A stretch of DNA of 64,000 nucleotides from Sciurus carolinensis (GCF_902686445.1 NC_062214.1:91988738-92052737); one strand, 5' to 3'. Shown: positions 22,685-35,455, numbered from the stretch's first letter. The notes: generated by a model not told the origin, from the sequence alone. Numbers and translations: made by a program.

Positions 22685-22820
22685 CTTGTCCTGTTTGTGC
22701 CTCGGGTACCCGTTCCCGAATGACTCGGCAGGCATCGTACACAGCTGTAGATGGTTCAAACTGCATGGTCTTCACCACATTGCAGTGGCGGACACAAATC
22801 TTTAAGGATAGGGCCACCAT
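22685..22820 (-). CDS. TLN2: Talin-2, first coding exon (residues 1-45)
   Basis: Talin-2 is a cytoskeletal adaptor that links integrin beta tails to F-actin at adhesions. This exon encodes the start of the FERM-head F0 subdomain, a ubiquitin-like fold that in talins binds Rap1. The peptide begins MVALSLKICVRHCNVV and ends PEAQTGQ. The HCN insertion and the VIRERVPEAQTGQ stretch fit talin-2 rather than talin-1, from memory of both paralogs. Lys17 corresponds to the talin-1 Lys15 involved in Rap1 binding. The ATG at 22820 has A at -3 and G at +4, and a TAA at 22848-22850 lies in frame just upstream, so the longer frame reaching back to a GTG at 22847 is not the start. The exon ends CAAG before a GTGGGT donor at 22684, phase 1. 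The first base of Ala46 is here and the other two open the next exon. Confidence 0.97.
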
Positions 22821-22856
22821 CTTCTTAGATGACTTGAAGGTTCTCACTTAGAACTT
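22821..22856 (-). other. TLN2: TLN2 5' UTR portion of the first coding exon
   Basis: On the minus strand the sequence reads tttgtgttttctag then AAGTTCTAAGTGAG, a good pyrimidine-rich acceptor 36 bases before the ATG. The 36 bases include the in-frame TAA that closes the reading frame. A splice acceptor here means at least one upstream non-coding exon exists. A second AG three bases further in (exon start 22853) is a possible alternative acceptor. Confidence 0.85.
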
Positions 22857-25800
22857 CTAGAAAACACAAAGAGACAAGCCCTGATGATAATAATTATAGA
22901 AAACAAAACCAACCGCTGGACTCTCAAGTAAACTCTTAAAATCCACCATCCAGATTGCCTCACTAGGAAGTCATTCTGACTGCTGCTTACATCCTGAGTG
23001 AGTTTTGTCTGTGAAAATATTTCTTATTTGAGAAATGTCAAAATACGCTCCTCCATTAACAACAGCATTTATAAAGAATCTGCCCAAAATCAAATTAATT
23101 TTCTGTAGCCTGGGCAGTGGTAGGATTGCTGATGTGTCAAGAGGACTTCAAAATACTCAATAAGTTTACATTTGCAATGTCAAGGACTTTTAAAGCCATA
23201 TGCAATATCTCCCCTTCACCCCTCTTTTTATAGGCATATTTAGCCAACTCACTCCCCAATTTGGGGCAATGAAATTTAAACTCTAGAGATAAAATGGGCA
23301 AATTTGCTGTGTTGTAGATCATTGTATGGGTTGGTTTGTCCCCTGGGGCTGGTTGCAGGGTTTCTTGAACTGCTGAGTTCTATGAGCATGGCTGGTTGTA
23401 ACAGTGGGGAAGGCCACAGTCTTTGATGTCATGAATGCTGTTTATGGAATGCAGCAGAGCGAAGGGATGGCTAATCCCTTCTTTCCCTGGGACGAGTGTT
23501 ATAAATGTCATTGCATGATGGTCATCCTTCTCAGGCTGAAAACTGGACTTTCAAAAGAGCAAATGACTGCTCCCCTCCTACCCAAGCAGAGAGAGATTCC
23601 CTTCTGAAAGGGAAGACAGAGCCACGATGTAGGCCTGGGAGCTGAAGGCAGCAGTAGGATGGAACACTGGAGCCCTGAAGGAGATGGAGAACATAGACAG
23701 GGCCAGTGAGTCCTGCAAGACATAGCAAGGCCCTGGGGTATAGTAATGAGGAGCACAGGAGAGAAACTCAGAGTTCTGGGAAGCAGATGGCCAAGAGAGC
23801 AGCAAAAAAAATATGACATGACAGGGAAATATGTCCAAATCAACTAGACAATGAAGACTGCAGGAGACACAGATGGGAAGGGGGTGGTTCTTGGGATGAA
23901 TGCTGTGAACAGGTGGAGCTATAATCCAGGTGGAAGACACTAGAAAGTCTCGGGAATGAGAGATGAGAATTGTGGACTGAGTCCTGGGAAACACACTCAA
24001 AATCAGGAAGAAGAGTGGGCCAAGGTGGTGGAGGGGTAGATGAGAGAAGAGAGAGGGTAGAGTCCAGAAGAGTGTCTGTGCAAGGGAGAGAGACAGACTG
24101 TGTTGTGGGCTGATCACTGGTCAGGTAAGATAAGGAATGAGACAACAATTGAATCTGGCAACTTGGTGGTCTCTGGCAATAGCAATAAGAGGGCAAGGCC
24201 AGAGTCTGAGTAAGGAGATAGAAGAGAGGATCAGGCTCTGGAGGAACAAACTCATCTCCTGAGTAGACTGACTGGGAAGGGGGCAGAGGAATGTGTGGCA
24301 GCTTTGATCTTAAGCTTTTTATCCCAAAATGGGTATCACATGGTTACTGTCAATTCCATTAGGATGTTGCCCACATAGATGAGGTTTCCACCTTATTATG
24401 GCCCTACCAATTGACCTAGAGTAGTCAAAGGCCTCTTTTTACCACACACTACTCCACTCTGGGCCTGGCCCATGTTGCTGACCCTGGGTCTTTTGGAGAG
24501 GAGTGGAGCTGGCAAATCTTGGTCCACGGAAAAGGTGCTGGATGGAGACACTGTGTCCTAGTTCAACCTCAGGTTGGCAATTCCTTGAACCTCTACACCC
24601 ATCATATCTTCTCCTGCCCTTCAGATAGCAGGAAGCAACTGGTTCTCATGGAAGGAACTTCCTAGCAGAAACTCAGTGCTTGGCCAACTATTCTCAATGG
24701 ATTCCTATGTGGCAGCCTAATGTTTCATGAAGGAAGCCACAGAATGGAGGCAAGGTCAGGACAGATGTTCAACAGAACAAGGAGCACCAGATACTAAGAA
24801 GTTCATGTTCTCAATTTTATGCCACCCAAAACAACTACAACCCCAAACCATCACTATGACTACATGGGAACACATTATAAAAGAAAAATTCAAAAAGCCA
24901 AACAAATTACTCTCAAAGGTCAATGCCCACAGGTCTAAGACTATAGGCCCCAGTGTCATTTTCTTACTTCTGACTCCTTACATTATTATAATTCAGTTTT
25001 CCTAAGCATGAAACACGACCAAAATGGATTTCACAGAAATATTTTTAAAACAAAGTATATAAAGAAATGCTTATAAACTAAAACTTTTTTAAAAAAGAAA
25101 AGGTATTTTTATCATTATCATGCAAGATGGTAACTCACATAGCCAAACCTAGACGAGGTCTGAAGTCAGTGTGTGTTGATTTAATCACTATCTCACAAAA
25201 CCCATGGCACCAACCTGTTTTTAGTACCACTCATGACAGAATAAGATTCTTGCAAACTGGATACCTGTTGACATTAAGTACTCTGATTTACCCTATGGCA
25301 AAAAAAAAACAAAAATAGCAACTTAGAAATGTCAACTTAAAATAAATATATATTTCCAACATTTGTGAGAATTCTCGTTACATGTCCACTACACATCTTG
25401 AGCAAACGAGGCAGCTAGAACAACAGTCTTGATAAAGATGTCTGCTCCTTCTCCAATGTCACATTTTTCCAGGCAGCACAGCATTGTGACAGCTTGCAAC
25501 TAAGGTTTACTTTCACTTCTGTATCCTAAACCCGCTGCTAATTCCTGCTTCTCCAGGCTTTTTAATGGTATAGACTTAGGCAAGCTGATCAGGTTTCCTT
25601 TTCTGGTTTGGTTGCAAGGAAGCTCAGAGTCAAATTTGTGTGCAAGTGCTTGTAGTGTTGTTACCACATAATCCCTGCCCCTATGTTCTGACCCCATTCT
25701 ACCTATTCTTTTTCCTTTTACCCCAATTTGAATGTATGTTTTCAGAAAGATCTTAAGACTTCTTCTTTCTTTTTTTGCTAAAAGACAAAATATAAGTTCA

Positions 25801-26170
25801 TGAAATTCACATTACTTTTCCTTTCATAATTTCTTCTCCACTCTGACCACTTTTTTTGTCCTTGTTATATGTGTGAAGGTCACTTGGACCAACACAGAAA
25901 GTGTTCTGTAGCATCCATTGTAGAAGATGAGTCAATGGAACCAATGGTGAAACCCAGACATCCTCCTTTTAAAATAAACACTTTTCACTCCCAGGGTGCT
26001 GTAAACAGCTCAGCAGGTCACTCAGGTTCACCCCAGTCCACCAGGACATCAAGCCCAGCTCCAGCCAAGGCCACCTCCTCTCTAAAACAAATGCCCATCA
26101 TTGGTCAAGATGAGCAGCCACCCCTTGGATCTCTGCCTGGTACATGAGGGCCATGAGATGCTCCAACTGC
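22857..26170. other. Unassigned sequence upstream of TLN2 coding exon 1
   Basis: No repeat family, exon or RNA gene could be supported. 23630-24230 is purine-rich on the plus strand, which leaves long but low-complexity open frames on the minus strand (up to 179 codons, rich in Ser, Leu and Pro). I consider these chance frames. Confidence 0.6.
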
Positions 26171-26179
26171 ATCCCTGCC

Positions 26180-26330
26180 TTACTAGCTGCATAACTGAGT
26201 CGGTTACTTAATTGTCAGCTACCTCAGTTTCCTCCTCATTAAAATGGGGGTGAATAACAGATCTACCTATAAGGTTGCTAGTGAATTAAATACATTAAAT
26301 ATGCCAAAGGCACAAAGACAGTGCTAGATT
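26180..26330 (+). repeat. MIR SINE
   Basis: Good match to the MIR body: 'ttactagctgcataactgag', 'cctcagtttcctcctcattaaaatggggg', 'gaattaaatacattaaata'. Confidence 0.75.
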
Positions 26331-26424
26331 AAGGGTCTGTTATTAACTTCACTGATAGGGATTGGAAAACACCAGAAGCAGCATACTTCTGTATTCAGCT
26401 ACCATCTGAGCTTCAAAATTCATT

Positions 26425-26525
26425 TATCCTTTATCTTGCATCTGTTATATACTAGGCATTATGATAGTCATTGGGGAATAATGAAAGACAAGACTCCTGT
26501 TCATATGGAGCTCACCTTCTAGTAA
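26425..26525 (+). repeat. Ancient CORE-SINE or LINE-type relic
   Basis: 'gttatatactaggcattatgatagtcattggggaataatgaa' and 'tggagctcaccttctagtaa' resemble a common old mammalian interspersed repeat. The family is uncertain. Confidence 0.4.
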
Positions 26526-26539
26526 GTCCTTGGTTCATT

Positions 26540-28130
26540 ACACAGACCCTGCACCATCTTTATGCAAGACATACAACATGCCCTTCTCTAGACACAGTGC
26601 TAGCTGAGGTTGAGCTGTGGAACCTGAGTGTGTTTGTAGAGAAACTCTTAGGTTGTTGTCTTGGCGATCATTCACATCCCCCCAACCCAATGGCTCAAGA
26701 GGAAAAAGTTCTGCCAGCCACATGCCAGGGCAGGGCTGGCATCACAATCAGTTCCTATACTGTGGTTTGTCAATAAATTCTGCCCAGTGGTAACTTAAGG
26801 GAGGCACTGCAGGGGCTCTGCATACTCTTCTGTAAAGCAGAGGTGCTGGGTCACTTGGCAAGACTGGAGGGCCAGGTGACCTCACCTCAGTGGGGCTCAG
26901 ATCTCCAGGACAGTAAGAGCTGGATACAGCCCCAGCCCCTCTCCATTATGACCCACTGGAGGCTGCTGTACTTAATCATGGATGGCTATATCTGCATCTT
27001 CCCCACTCTGGAGGTGATACACAGTCTTGTTTGATAACTGCATGCATCACATAACCAAATGTCCTCATAACACAGGGGCCTTTATAAACCTATCCTTCAA
27101 CTGTGTTCACACCTCAAGCTCCTGTAAGCAATTCTGGTTTCCCAAAGCAGTGCCCAGCAAGGAGCCTTCCTTTCTCTTCAACTCTCATCTGCTCCTCTGT
27201 AAGGGAGGAATAGTAGTTCCTCTAATAGGAAGAACCTACCATGCACTGGGTCACAGCTACCCAAAGGGGCCACAAAAGTCAAAGTCGTACCCTCTGTATT
27301 GCTTTATAGGTTGTCAGGGCTCTGATACTCAGCTGCTCACTTTGAGCATTCAAGACTCCATACACTTGTGTAGATCAGACACAGCCAGGGGCCTGTCAAC
27401 ATCAGGAAAGCAGATCAAATCAACCCTTCCCTGGAAGATGGCTGTCTTTTATTCAAGGAGGGACCAGTAGACAGGCAGCTAGAGATCCCCTGTGGCCTCT
27501 TCTCCTGTCCAGCTCTATCAAGGAGATGCATATTCTAAGAATTCCCAGTCCTCCTTAACAACCATGTCTTCCCTCCTACATCAACTGCTCCCCTCCTACC
27601 CATTCCCAACTGGTGAGAACCCAGGAGGCAAAGCCTAAGTGGAGCAGTTCCCCTCATCCCCACATCTACAATTTGGAAAGGCTCTAATTATAAGCTCAGG
27701 GAAAATAGCAATGCACACAGGTGACATGATTTTCCAATGTGACTCAGATCCATGGTCCAAGACAATCATGCTCCCCTCTGCAGCAGAACAGGGTGATAGA
27801 AAACCTCATTAGTTTTCTTCAAAGAGGCAAGAGAGGCCAGGACTACTTGTTTGACTTTGAATACTTCAACTAGAAGTAACCATCATTAAAAGTCAAGTGG
27901 AGAAGTAACACAGGAGATATGATTAACTGCCCAATGGACAACAGGCCAGGTAGGGCAATAAAAATTCCAGGTAGTGATTGACCTTAAGTAAACCACAGGG
28001 CCATCATTTTATATTCTTGCCTGTTCCCAATATCCCAGAAATAAGATGTCTATACAACCCAGTATCAGGAATACATTTGTCATTAGAGGGCCATTTCCCT
28101 TCCTGACCTCTATAGCAAAGACCACATTAT
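26540..28130. other. Unassigned sequence
   Basis: No repeat or gene recognised. A 147-codon open frame at 27027-27470 (+) has no recognisable similarity, no splice context and ordinary composition. Confidence 0.6.
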
Positions 28131-28144
28131 GATAGTTGCTTTTG

Positions 28145-28195
28145 AAATTCAACTCAGTACCTAGCACTCAGTAGGTGCTCAATTAATATTTGTAG
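28145..28195 (+). repeat. MIR or L2 tail fragment
   Basis: 'tacctagcactcagtaggtgctcaattaatatttgt' matches the terminal part shared by MIR and L2 tails. Confidence 0.55.
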
Positions 28196-28199
28196 AATT

Positions 28200-31100
28200 A
28201 TTATGTACTTCATGGAAAGATTTAAATTGATTTTAGATGTTATTAAGAATTATTCACACTAATATCAAGACTAAACAATGAACAGAGCATCTACTAGACC
28301 AAACTATGTCTACTTATTGACAACTAGTTCCAGGAACCATAGAGGCTCACTCTCATGGCTCACAAGATAAAGTTTATGTGAGCATACAAAACATTCAAGA
28401 AAGAACCAAAGCTGTGTCAATTAGGAATCACTGAGGGCCAAGTATACTGCTCACAATAAAGTCCCTAGAGAAGGGCTAATGCATATTTATTTAATACATG
28501 AATGGAGGGGCAAGTCATCATTTCTACTTCCATTGAGAGAACCAGAGAGAGTGCCTACAATGTGGACCCCAGAATGATAAAAACCTCCTTTGATACTGTT
28601 TTACACTTACAGTTGAAAAAACTATAATCTTAAAGTCAAGATTCACAAGACCTCCTCATGTAGCCACAAAGGATAGAGAGGGCTCCGCAGGTGGCGTGCC
28701 CTCCAGGAGCCCTCCAACTTAGCCTGCCATCACCAGTTGGCTTTGTCACTGGCACCTGAAATTCCATCATTGACTCCATCACTGTTTGTAAGAATTTGTT
28801 CCCAAGTTAACTTAAATATAAAAGCATGTATGTGTACTTATTACTTCTCACTGCCTTAGAAAGTTAAGTCTCAGAAACTTTCAGGCAAATTAGTTGAAAG
28901 CTTCCCTTTATTAAAGACACCTTATTATGAGGAGATTCTGCACAAGGAACAGTAACATGCTACAGAAGAATCCAGAATTCTGACAGTGAGTAGGAAAGTG
29001 CTGGAAGAAATGTGGAAAGGGAGGGTAGCAGATGCTTATGTTTTCATAGCTTTACGGTTTTACTTAGGAATGATTTTTAATGCATATAGCATTTTGAAAT
29101 GTAGAGGCAAATAGGTTCAAACTGCTTAGCCCAAGAATCAAGGTCCCCATCCACCACTGAGTCTTGTCTACCCACTTCCCACCTCCCACTCACACGTAAG
29201 AACTCTTCACACCAATGACATGGATATATGTTCAATCCCTGCACAATTGCCTAATTATTTTAGCCTACATATCTGAAATGTCCCACCCTTCCCTGCAGCT
29301 TCTCTCTGTTACCTCTCCAGCCCAGCATTTGGCTTTGCTTCTATCCACTAGTCTTTCACCCCACCACAGCCAGCAGGGCTGCTCTCCTCCCTAGCCCTAG
29401 CCCTCAGAGCACTCTGCTATATCACCTGCTCTAGCAGCTGCTGGGCTAAGATGCTATCTCCTGATGATTGTTCGGCACTCCAGAGCTCCATGGTACTTTC
29501 AAATACGTATTGTCATTGGATGTGCTCAAGGGCTAGAAAGTAAGAGTGATTTAAAAAAAAAAAAAATTGTATCTTTCTTTCAGAAATTATAAAACAGAAG
29601 TGCTGGGAAGATAAATGAATTGCTTCCCTGTATGTGGAATATACCATTTTTTTTTTTTTTGATTGGACGACTAAGAAAGTTGCATCTGCTCTGCAGCAAT
29701 CTTGCTGTACGTGTGATGGCCAAGACTGCTGAATAAGTCATCCATATGTTCCAGTCTTCTTAGACTCTACCATTTGGTCTCTCTGCTGTTTTCTCCCTCA
29801 TTGCAAGCTACAGAAAGAAGGTAGCTCTGAATTGAACTTTGGGTTTGAATTCTTTTGTACCTTAACTCATTCAGATGATTGAAAATAGGCTTTTTACAAA
29901 AGCAGATATGATAGCAAAATAAAAGGTCACATCCAAGAAAAAACAGAAGAAAAATAAAAGTAAAGGTCAAGACTGGGAATACTGTGAATTATTCACCATT
30001 CATTTGGGGAACTGGGAATAACTCCTCCTATTATTTGGTTTTTCTGACCCTTGCTGACAAGCCTATAAAATCTCAGGACAGTAGATTCTCCTGGTGACTG
30101 CTGAGGCTGATAAACAGAAGCTTTGTCTTTAAGGCATATTACTGTGATGGAGACATTTACACTAGCTTTCACTTGAGAAAAATAAAGCTTTGCCCTACAA
30201 TGATCTGGGGGTGGGGGGAGTACATTCAGTATTTTCCAGATCAAATCTAGAGGAAGATGGGAAAGAACTGCACACAAGTTATTTCTCAAACAACCTTCCT
30301 CATGCTTATGCTTAATTTGATGCCAAACTAGCAAGGCCCCCACTGAATAGCATATGCCATGGCAGCATAGATTTGGATTGTGAAGTGACAATGCAAATTG
30401 ACACAATTGTGTGTGGTTTCATTTAAGAAGCGGAGGAGGTCTCCCATCCTAGTTTCATTCCCTTTCACCTGAGACATCAGTGATGAGAAGGTTGCAAAAC
30501 CACAGGGTCCATCACTTGCTAAGACAAAGCACGTGGTTTTTGAAGAAGGGAATTTGAAGGAAAAAAGGAGAAATTCAAAACATATCCTTGCCACTTAGCT
30601 CTTTTAATCCATTAACCACAAATCAAAAGAGCATTTCTGTTAGAGATCTGTCCTGAAAATCTGACATTTATTTGGAGAACTGAAACGTATCAAGGAATGT
30701 GACTGCGCTTTTCATATCTTTCAGCATATCATCACGTGACCAATCCAGCATTCAAAGACTGCATTTGATCTTCCAGAGGATTCTCCTTTTGCATGGCTAC
30801 TCACTCCAAGATCATCTCATCTTATACTTAAATATTAGAATGCTGTGGTTAAATTGCACACAGCTTGCAGTATCCCTTATCTCAGACTTGGAAGTCATTA
30901 GGTTCAGAACTTTATAAACTAGATATGGATCTCTGTTAACACTTGCTATAATATTCCCATTCTCTAAAATGCAAGAATAATAATAACACATATATTTAAA
31001 AATTTGCAAATAATGGCAGCCAACTTATGAGTGAATATGTGCCTGGTACTGATTCTGAGTCAAGAGTACCAAATCTTCAATATAATCGTGTGCTGAAGGG

Positions 31101-31340
31101 TTGACTTGGGCCAAGCAGAGCAACCAGAACACAGCAGTTTTGAGATGTCATGATAATGTGTGCTCTTTAAAATAGAGAAATAAACATAATGCTTGAGCCA
31201 AGAAAGCAGTAAAATGGAAGAAATACTTTATTACTGATGTTTTTGCTAATAATTGAACTTGTACTTGTTTCATTATTGTGTGTCACTGAAGAAAGCACTT
31301 TGCCTACTGATGCTATGAGTAGATCCTACTTGCCCTGGAT
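28200..31340. other. Unassigned sequence
   Basis: No gene or clear repeat. It contains an A-tract at about 29551-29564 and a T-tract at about 29649-29660. Confidence 0.6.
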
Positions 31341-31344
31341 GAAG

Positions 31345-31440
31345 TAGGTTTAACAGAGGTCATGCAGCATGAGTAACAGGCACAAACAAGGGAAGGAAGA
31401 CTTAAATCCATCTGTGTCAATCCAGACTTTCATGTCTCTC
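31345..31440 (-). repeat. MIR-like relic
   Basis: 'taacagaggtcatgcagcatgagtaacagg' followed by 'gacttaaatccatctgtg' has the order expected of a reversed MIR. Confidence 0.45.
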
Positions 31441-31759
31441 CCCAGCTTACCACAGCTCAGCACCGCTAACATCTGGACATATCTCCTTATATAGTCTGTG
31501 TATTTTTAAGTAGTTGAGATGATACACTACATATGACTCTGTATCTGATTTTCTCCATTCTAATTTCATAAAAATCATTTCCTGCAGTAATACAAATTCT
31601 GAAGAAAACTGCTTTTAATAGATCTATAATACTGCAACTTAAGGTCCCATAATTTACTTAGCTGTGTTTTTGTGTGTATACCAGCTATCCGCAAGTTTTC
31701 ACAATTATAAATAAGGTTAGGTAAGAATTTGTTTTTCTATTTGAAACCTCCTCTGTCTG

Positions 31760-31850
31760 TCCCCCCCCCCCCCTGTGGTGTTGGGAATCGAACCCACAGC
31801 CTTGTGCTTGCAAGGCAAGCACTTTACCAACAGAGCTATCTCCCCAGCCC
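31760..31850 (-). mobile_element. ID SINE
   Basis: Reverse ID: 'tgttgggaatcgaacccaca', 'cttgcaaggcaagcacttta', 'gagctatctccccagccc'. A C-rich run (31761-31773) replaces the usual T-rich tail side. 'ctcctctg' occurs on both sides (near 31748 and 31852), a possible short target duplication. Confidence 0.9.
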
Positions 31851-31899
31851 ACTCCTCTGGTTTTTTATTTCCAGTTTCTCTTAAGCCATATATCCTTTT

Positions 31900-32954
31900 C
31901 TTTTTAAAAAAAGGAATTATCAATATTTTTATAGAACAACTCAGAAGATATCAAGACAAGAAATAAGAGGACCTGAATGTGCAGATATCAGCAGTTTGAT
32001 TTATAGGGCAGCTGAATGAATATGCATTATCAACTGGGAAAGCCAATAATCAACTAGGTTTAATAGTTCAGTCCACCCCATGGAAAGATCCTGCCATCCA
32101 AGACTCAAGCTACAAGGGAACAGATTAAGAGACAGAATTGACAAAGGAATGAATAGGAGAAAAAAACATCTGGCACAGGCAATAAACCAGATTTACAGAA
32201 AAGAGACAGAGAAGAGATAGATGCTTAACATGAATTGCAAAATATATTGCAAACAGTGGAAATGACACAAGAAGAAAAGATTGAATTCTACCTTACTACA
32301 AAAAACAGTGAGGATGTACCTGATAAATATTATTGCTCTACTTTCCCTAAGTCTGTTTCTAGAACTGCCTTCTAGATTGAACCAGAATTACAAAAAGAAT
32401 TTTAACTAAATTGAAATACTCTGATGAAGTATTGTCTACCCTATCCTTCATAAAATAATGCCAGATCAAAAGTCTTGCATCAGTGAGTTATGAATAAGAT
32501 TTACATTTTCAAATAACAAAAACAAATCACATTTAAGTCTGCACATATAAATTTCACTTCATCAATAAGCACAAGGAAGAAAAACACATCCCTACAGAGG
32601 GAACATGAAATGATGAACTCTCAACAGCACAACTGAGGCCAGCAGAGCATTTTCAAGGCTTATTTTAAGATGCTGTCACATTTATTTATTTATCTACAAC
32701 CTGGGATTATTCTTGGAAAACAATTTAAAAAGTGAATATAAAACTCAAGATAAAGGTGAAAGATAACAAAAGAAATGCAAAGACCAATCAAGAGAGAAGA
32801 AGCAAAAGGATCCCTAAAGAAATGGCAAGACTAAAAGAATTTGACTTTAAAAGTGCCTCATTAACAGGGATTATGATACTATCTTTTTGTCATCTGTCAA
32901 TACTGACTTATAAAACTGATATCATCCTGTCCTCCAAAAGAATGACTAAATTAG
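31900..32954. other. Unassigned AT-rich sequence
   Basis: No gene or repeat family assigned. Confidence 0.55.
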
Positions 32955-33087
32955 TGTTGTGGGCTGAATGGTGTACCCCCTCAAATTCCTATGTTGAAGT
33001 CTTAATCCTAGTAATGGCCTGTGAGCCAGTGGTCTTATTTGAAGATGAGGTCTTCACAGAGACAATCAAGTTACAATAATTAGAGTT
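32955..33087 (+). repeat. MLT1-type LTR, left part
   Basis: Starts 'tgttgtgggctgaatggtgt' and continues 'cctatgttgaagtcttaatcc', then 'tcttcacagagacaatcaag', the beginning of an MLT1 (MaLR) LTR. It is split by a later LTR. Confidence 0.75.
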
Positions 33088-33388
33088 TGCTATAGTTTGG
33101 ACCTTGAATATTCCCTAAAAGCCCATGTGTTTGGTCCCCAGCCCGTGGTGCTGTTGGGAGGTGGTTGAACCTTTAGGATGTGGGGCCTAGTTGGGACCCT
33201 GGCCTCTTCCTGTCTCTTTGCTTTCCTGCTACCATGAAATGAGCAGCTTCCTCTGCCAAGTGCTCCTGCCATAGGCCCAAAGCAAAATGACTTGACACCT
33301 CTGAAACCATGAGCCAAAATAAACTTTTCCTTGTTTTAAGTTAGTTTTTCAGCTACTTTGTCACAGTGACAGAATGCTGACCAATACA
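33088..33388 (+). mobile_element. MaLR (MST-like) solo LTR inserted in an MLT1 LTR
   Basis: A 301-base LTR beginning 'tgctatagtttggaccttga' and ending 'gctgaccaataca', with the MaLR internal phrases 'ttgggaggtggttgaac' and 'gccaaaataaacttttcc'. Flanked by gagtt (33083-33087) and gagtc (33389-33393), a 5-bp target duplication with one change. Confidence 0.8.
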
Positions 33389-33393
33389 GAGTC

Positions 33394-33656
33394 AACAGTA
33401 AACCCAAATGACTTGTTTTCTTATAAGGATGAGAAATTTGGATATGAGAAAGGGGATGTAAAGATACAGGAAGAAGATGGCCAACTCTAAGTCAACGAGG
33501 GAGGCAGGCCCTTTACTCACAGCCTCAGAGGGAACCAATGCTGCCAATGCCAGGATCTTGGACTTCCCAGGTTTAGAACCATGCAACAATCAAATTCTGT
33601 CATGTAATCCAAACAGTCTGTGGTACTTTGCTATAGAAGACCTATCAAACTGACAT
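33394..33656 (+). repeat. MLT1-type LTR, right part
   Basis: Resumes the interrupted MLT1: 'gatcttggacttcccaggtttagaaccatg', then 'cagtctgtggtactttgctatagaag', ending near 'caaactgacata'. Confidence 0.75.
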
Positions 33657-33679
33657 ACTTAGCCAAGTTAGGTAGGGCC

Positions 33680-33812
33680 CATTTAAAAAAAAATTTTTTT
33701 TTGTACTTAAAGATGGACAGAATGCCTTTAGTTTTATGTAGTGTTAAGGATCGAATCCAGTGCCTCACACATGCAAGACAAGCACTCTCCACTGAGCTAC
33801 AGCCCCAGCAGA
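33680..33812 (-). mobile_element. ID SINE with extended T-rich 3' region
   Basis: Reverse-oriented: a T-rich stretch, 'aaagatggacagaatgcctttag', then the ID unit 'gttaaggatcgaatccagtg', 'tgcaagacaagcactctcca', 'ctgagctacagccccagc'. The flanks 'gggcccattt' and 'aggcccaatttt' suggest a target duplication. It shares its extra segment with the copy at 59881-60015. Confidence 0.85.
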
Positions 33813-33999
33813 GGCCCAATTTTAATTAGTATAATTTTCCTAAATGTAGGTCCTTTGACATGAATTGACTAACAGTATAGTCAAGGATAAGTAGTAATCT
33901 GTGGAGAAATTATAAACATGTGCCTATGAACACATAAACATAGGCATAGATGTAGATGCTGGTGCAGGCCAAGGCATAAGCAAGTGCATACATATATAT

Positions 34000-34080
34000 T
34001 GTGTTCAAGGTCCCAGAGCTGATAAGCAGGTGGAGAGTGGGATCCTAACCCCACATGCTTCTTGCTATAATACCACCATT
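34000..34080 (-). repeat. MIR-like relic
   Basis: 'aaggtcccagagctgataagcaggtggagagtgggatcctaaccc' follows the reversed MIR order. Confidence 0.6.
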
Positions 34081-34549
34081 GTGTGCCTTTCAACAAAGCA
34101 ACACTGCAACATGGAAAATGTCTCTAACAGTAGGATCTATGAAGCTATATACAACTTACTCTCTTTCATATTTGCCTATAAGCATCCTATGTGAACATTT
34201 TATTGAAGTGGAAGAACTTTAATATTGTGGGGTTTAGTTTATTTTGCTTGTTGTTATTATACAGATATCTTTCAGGAATTAGATAAATTCGACTACAACA
34301 GAAGCCTACTTTCAGTACGCTAATGAACAAGTAATCTTGTTGATGAAATGGAATGGCTTTCTTCTTTGTAAGATCATTGCTCCATTATGTAAAACTAAAG
34401 GGACAGGATGCATCTCTGTGGAATCTCCCCCCACATTCAGCACAACCACCTCAAAATGCAGACATATCTATGGCCCATGCATCTAATGGATGTAGAAAAT
34501 AAGGTCTACATTCCAGGGCTATGGTAACAGAGAGGGGGATGTAAGACTG

Positions 34550-34650
34550 GTCAACCAATATCTATTTATCAATCATGTATAATATACAAGATACTGCACT
34601 GAGACTTCCGGGAGATAAACAGGATGAAGTAAGGTTGGTCTGACACCCAA
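34550..34650 (+). repeat. Ancient interspersed relic, same type as 26425-26525
   Basis: 'aatatacaagatactgcactgagac' with nearby 'gataaacaggatgaag' resembles the same old family. Confidence 0.35.
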
Positions 34651-35455
34651 GGGGCCTCAACTCCCCAGCACACATAGCCCTAGGTAGAGTCCTGAGGATC
34701 ATTTGCTAGGCCAGGTACTTTCATGCAGAAAGGAGCCCAGCCTTGCCCTCTAGTACTCCCACAGGGTTGGGGGAAGAAAACAAAGAGCAATACAGTGTGA
34801 TGAGTATGGAATAAGAGCCTCAGTTGCTCTGATCACCAAAGTCCTTCCAAGTCTATGTGATTGGAGGATGAAGTTAGAACTAAGCAACTATGTGACTGGG
34901 AGTTCTTGAAGGTTCTGAAGGACTCCAAGATTAAAATGGGACACTTTGGACCTTCTGAAGCAAAACCTATGTGGGATAGAACAGGATTGGCCTCTAGCAC
35001 AAGCAAGCAAGAGCTGTTCAACCTCAACAACATCCAACACAGTGACACAAGTCCCCACGATGAGACTTTGTCCTCTGTTAATTATTTGTTTGTAATAATT
35101 GAAGGCCTAAAATCAGTTTCTGACATTGCCTAGAAAATTGTAATGATAAAGTTGTGTGTGAAATGGAGGGGAGAGCACAGATAATTTCCAATTAATACTC
35201 ACTGAGGCTTTGTGGCCACCCTCTTAGTGTGGTCCAGTGGCTGCACCCAGTGGTTTTATTCTCATGGCCCCTTACAATACCACAGCTCTCAAGCCAACTA
35301 GATTTGACCAGTACCATCATGTACTGATGGGGAGAGGAGGTTATTTAAAAACACCTCACTATAAAACTATCAAGCTTGAAAATAGATGGATGATTATTAA
35401 TGCCACAGAAAGCATCTTGGCTTAAATAAGAATTCACGAGCAGGCTCTTTGCTCT

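Noticed and set aside
22626..22847. GTG-initiated extension of the first coding exon (ten extra residues before MVALSLKI)
   Set aside because: The ATG at 22820 has a strong Kozak context and matches the conserved talin start. The GTG lies right after an in-frame TAA.
23578..24117. 179-codon open frame on the minus strand, one of the longest in the window
   Set aside because: Low-complexity Ser/Leu/Pro-rich translation of a purine-rich plus strand, overlapping another long frame in a different phase, with no recognisable domain or splice context.
27027..27470. 147-codon open frame on the plus strand
   Set aside because: No recognisable protein features, no Kozak or splice support, ordinary intronic composition.
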